This document shows, piece after piece, positions 30,511 through 30,511 of a DNA stretch of 30,511 nt (position 1 is its first letter; each line of letters starts with the position of its first letter). A model generated the notes under the pieces. It saw nothing but the letters and a program-made list of their open reading frames with translations. It was not told where the DNA came from and did no database searches. A program made the position numbers and the translations under genes. This DNA comes from an uncultured Bacilli bacterium (GTDB taxonomy: Bacteria > Bacillota_I > Bacilli_A > RF39 > UBA660), in the NCBI GenBank assembly GCA_934130105.1, contig CAKOXL010000014.1, positions 1-30,511 on the forward strand. The letters are read 5' to 3'.

Positions 30511-30511
30511 T

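Noticed and set aside
1..30511. Mycoplasma-type genetic code (TGA as Trp)
   Set aside because: TGA ends genes at sensible places (xerD, the 37-residue phage gene) and Trp is coded by TGG throughout.
1..30511. CRISPR arrays, rRNA, tRNA and insertion sequences
   Set aside because: No regularly spaced repeats, no tRNA- or rRNA-like segments and no transposase frames were seen on either strand.
1..30511. Polar FtsK/SpoIIIE guide motifs pointing at dif
   Set aside because: GAAGAAG-like words are frequent on the left + strand, but this follows from Glu/Lys-rich coding; without counts no polarity can be claimed.

Overview
The window looks like part of the chromosome of a very AT-rich, low-GC Firmicute (Bacillota, probably class Bacilli, of the kind known mostly from gut metagenomes). 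TGA is used as a stop and TGG for Trp, so the standard code applies. Ribosome binding sites are AGGAGG or the extended GGTGAT type. Three sporulation-linked genes (spoIVB, spoIIM and a divergent sirA), together with yneF and the xerD-deoB pair, point to a Bacilli-type ancestor of a spore former. I cannot name a species.

Left arm (1-15413), almost all on the + strand: the 3' end of an Ig-like surface protein; an unknown gene overlapping mutS; another unknown gene; nusB-xseA-xseB; a MATE-like membrane protein; spoIVB; a zinc-phospholipase-like protein; two small membrane proteins; a 30-residue membrane peptide on the - strand; spoIIM; mnmA; then an HTH protein and a DUF2726 protein.

Centre (15434-20505): a compact prophage that I read as a filamentous phage (inovirus). 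It lies between two copies of a 21-base repeat that matches a Xer recombination (dif) site. It carries a leftward repressor and a small membrane protein, a repressor-operator-promoter switch, a coat-protein-like gene followed by a terminator, several tiny membrane proteins, an adsorption-protein-like gene, a pVI-like membrane protein, a Zot/pI-type ATPase, a rolling-circle origin with a pMV158-type nick sequence, and a matching Rep_2 initiator. It has no integrase of its own. The host dif can be rebuilt from the outer halves of the two junctions, and the excised circle would be 5044 bp.

Right arm (20909-30511), almost all on the - strand: a DUF1540 protein (+), deoB, xerD, a YfhO-like membrane protein (+), yneF, a sirA-like gene, a transketolase-like gene, and two surface proteins, the last cut by the window edge. 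Genes on both sides point toward the dif site, so the window very likely spans the chromosome replication terminus, with xerD about 2 kb from its target.

The two most notable points are the dif-integrated inovirus with a plasmid-type replicon and visible lysogeny switch, and a full-length transketolase homologue in the conserved tkt-sirA-yneF position that has lost most cofactor and substrate residues while keeping the fold motifs.
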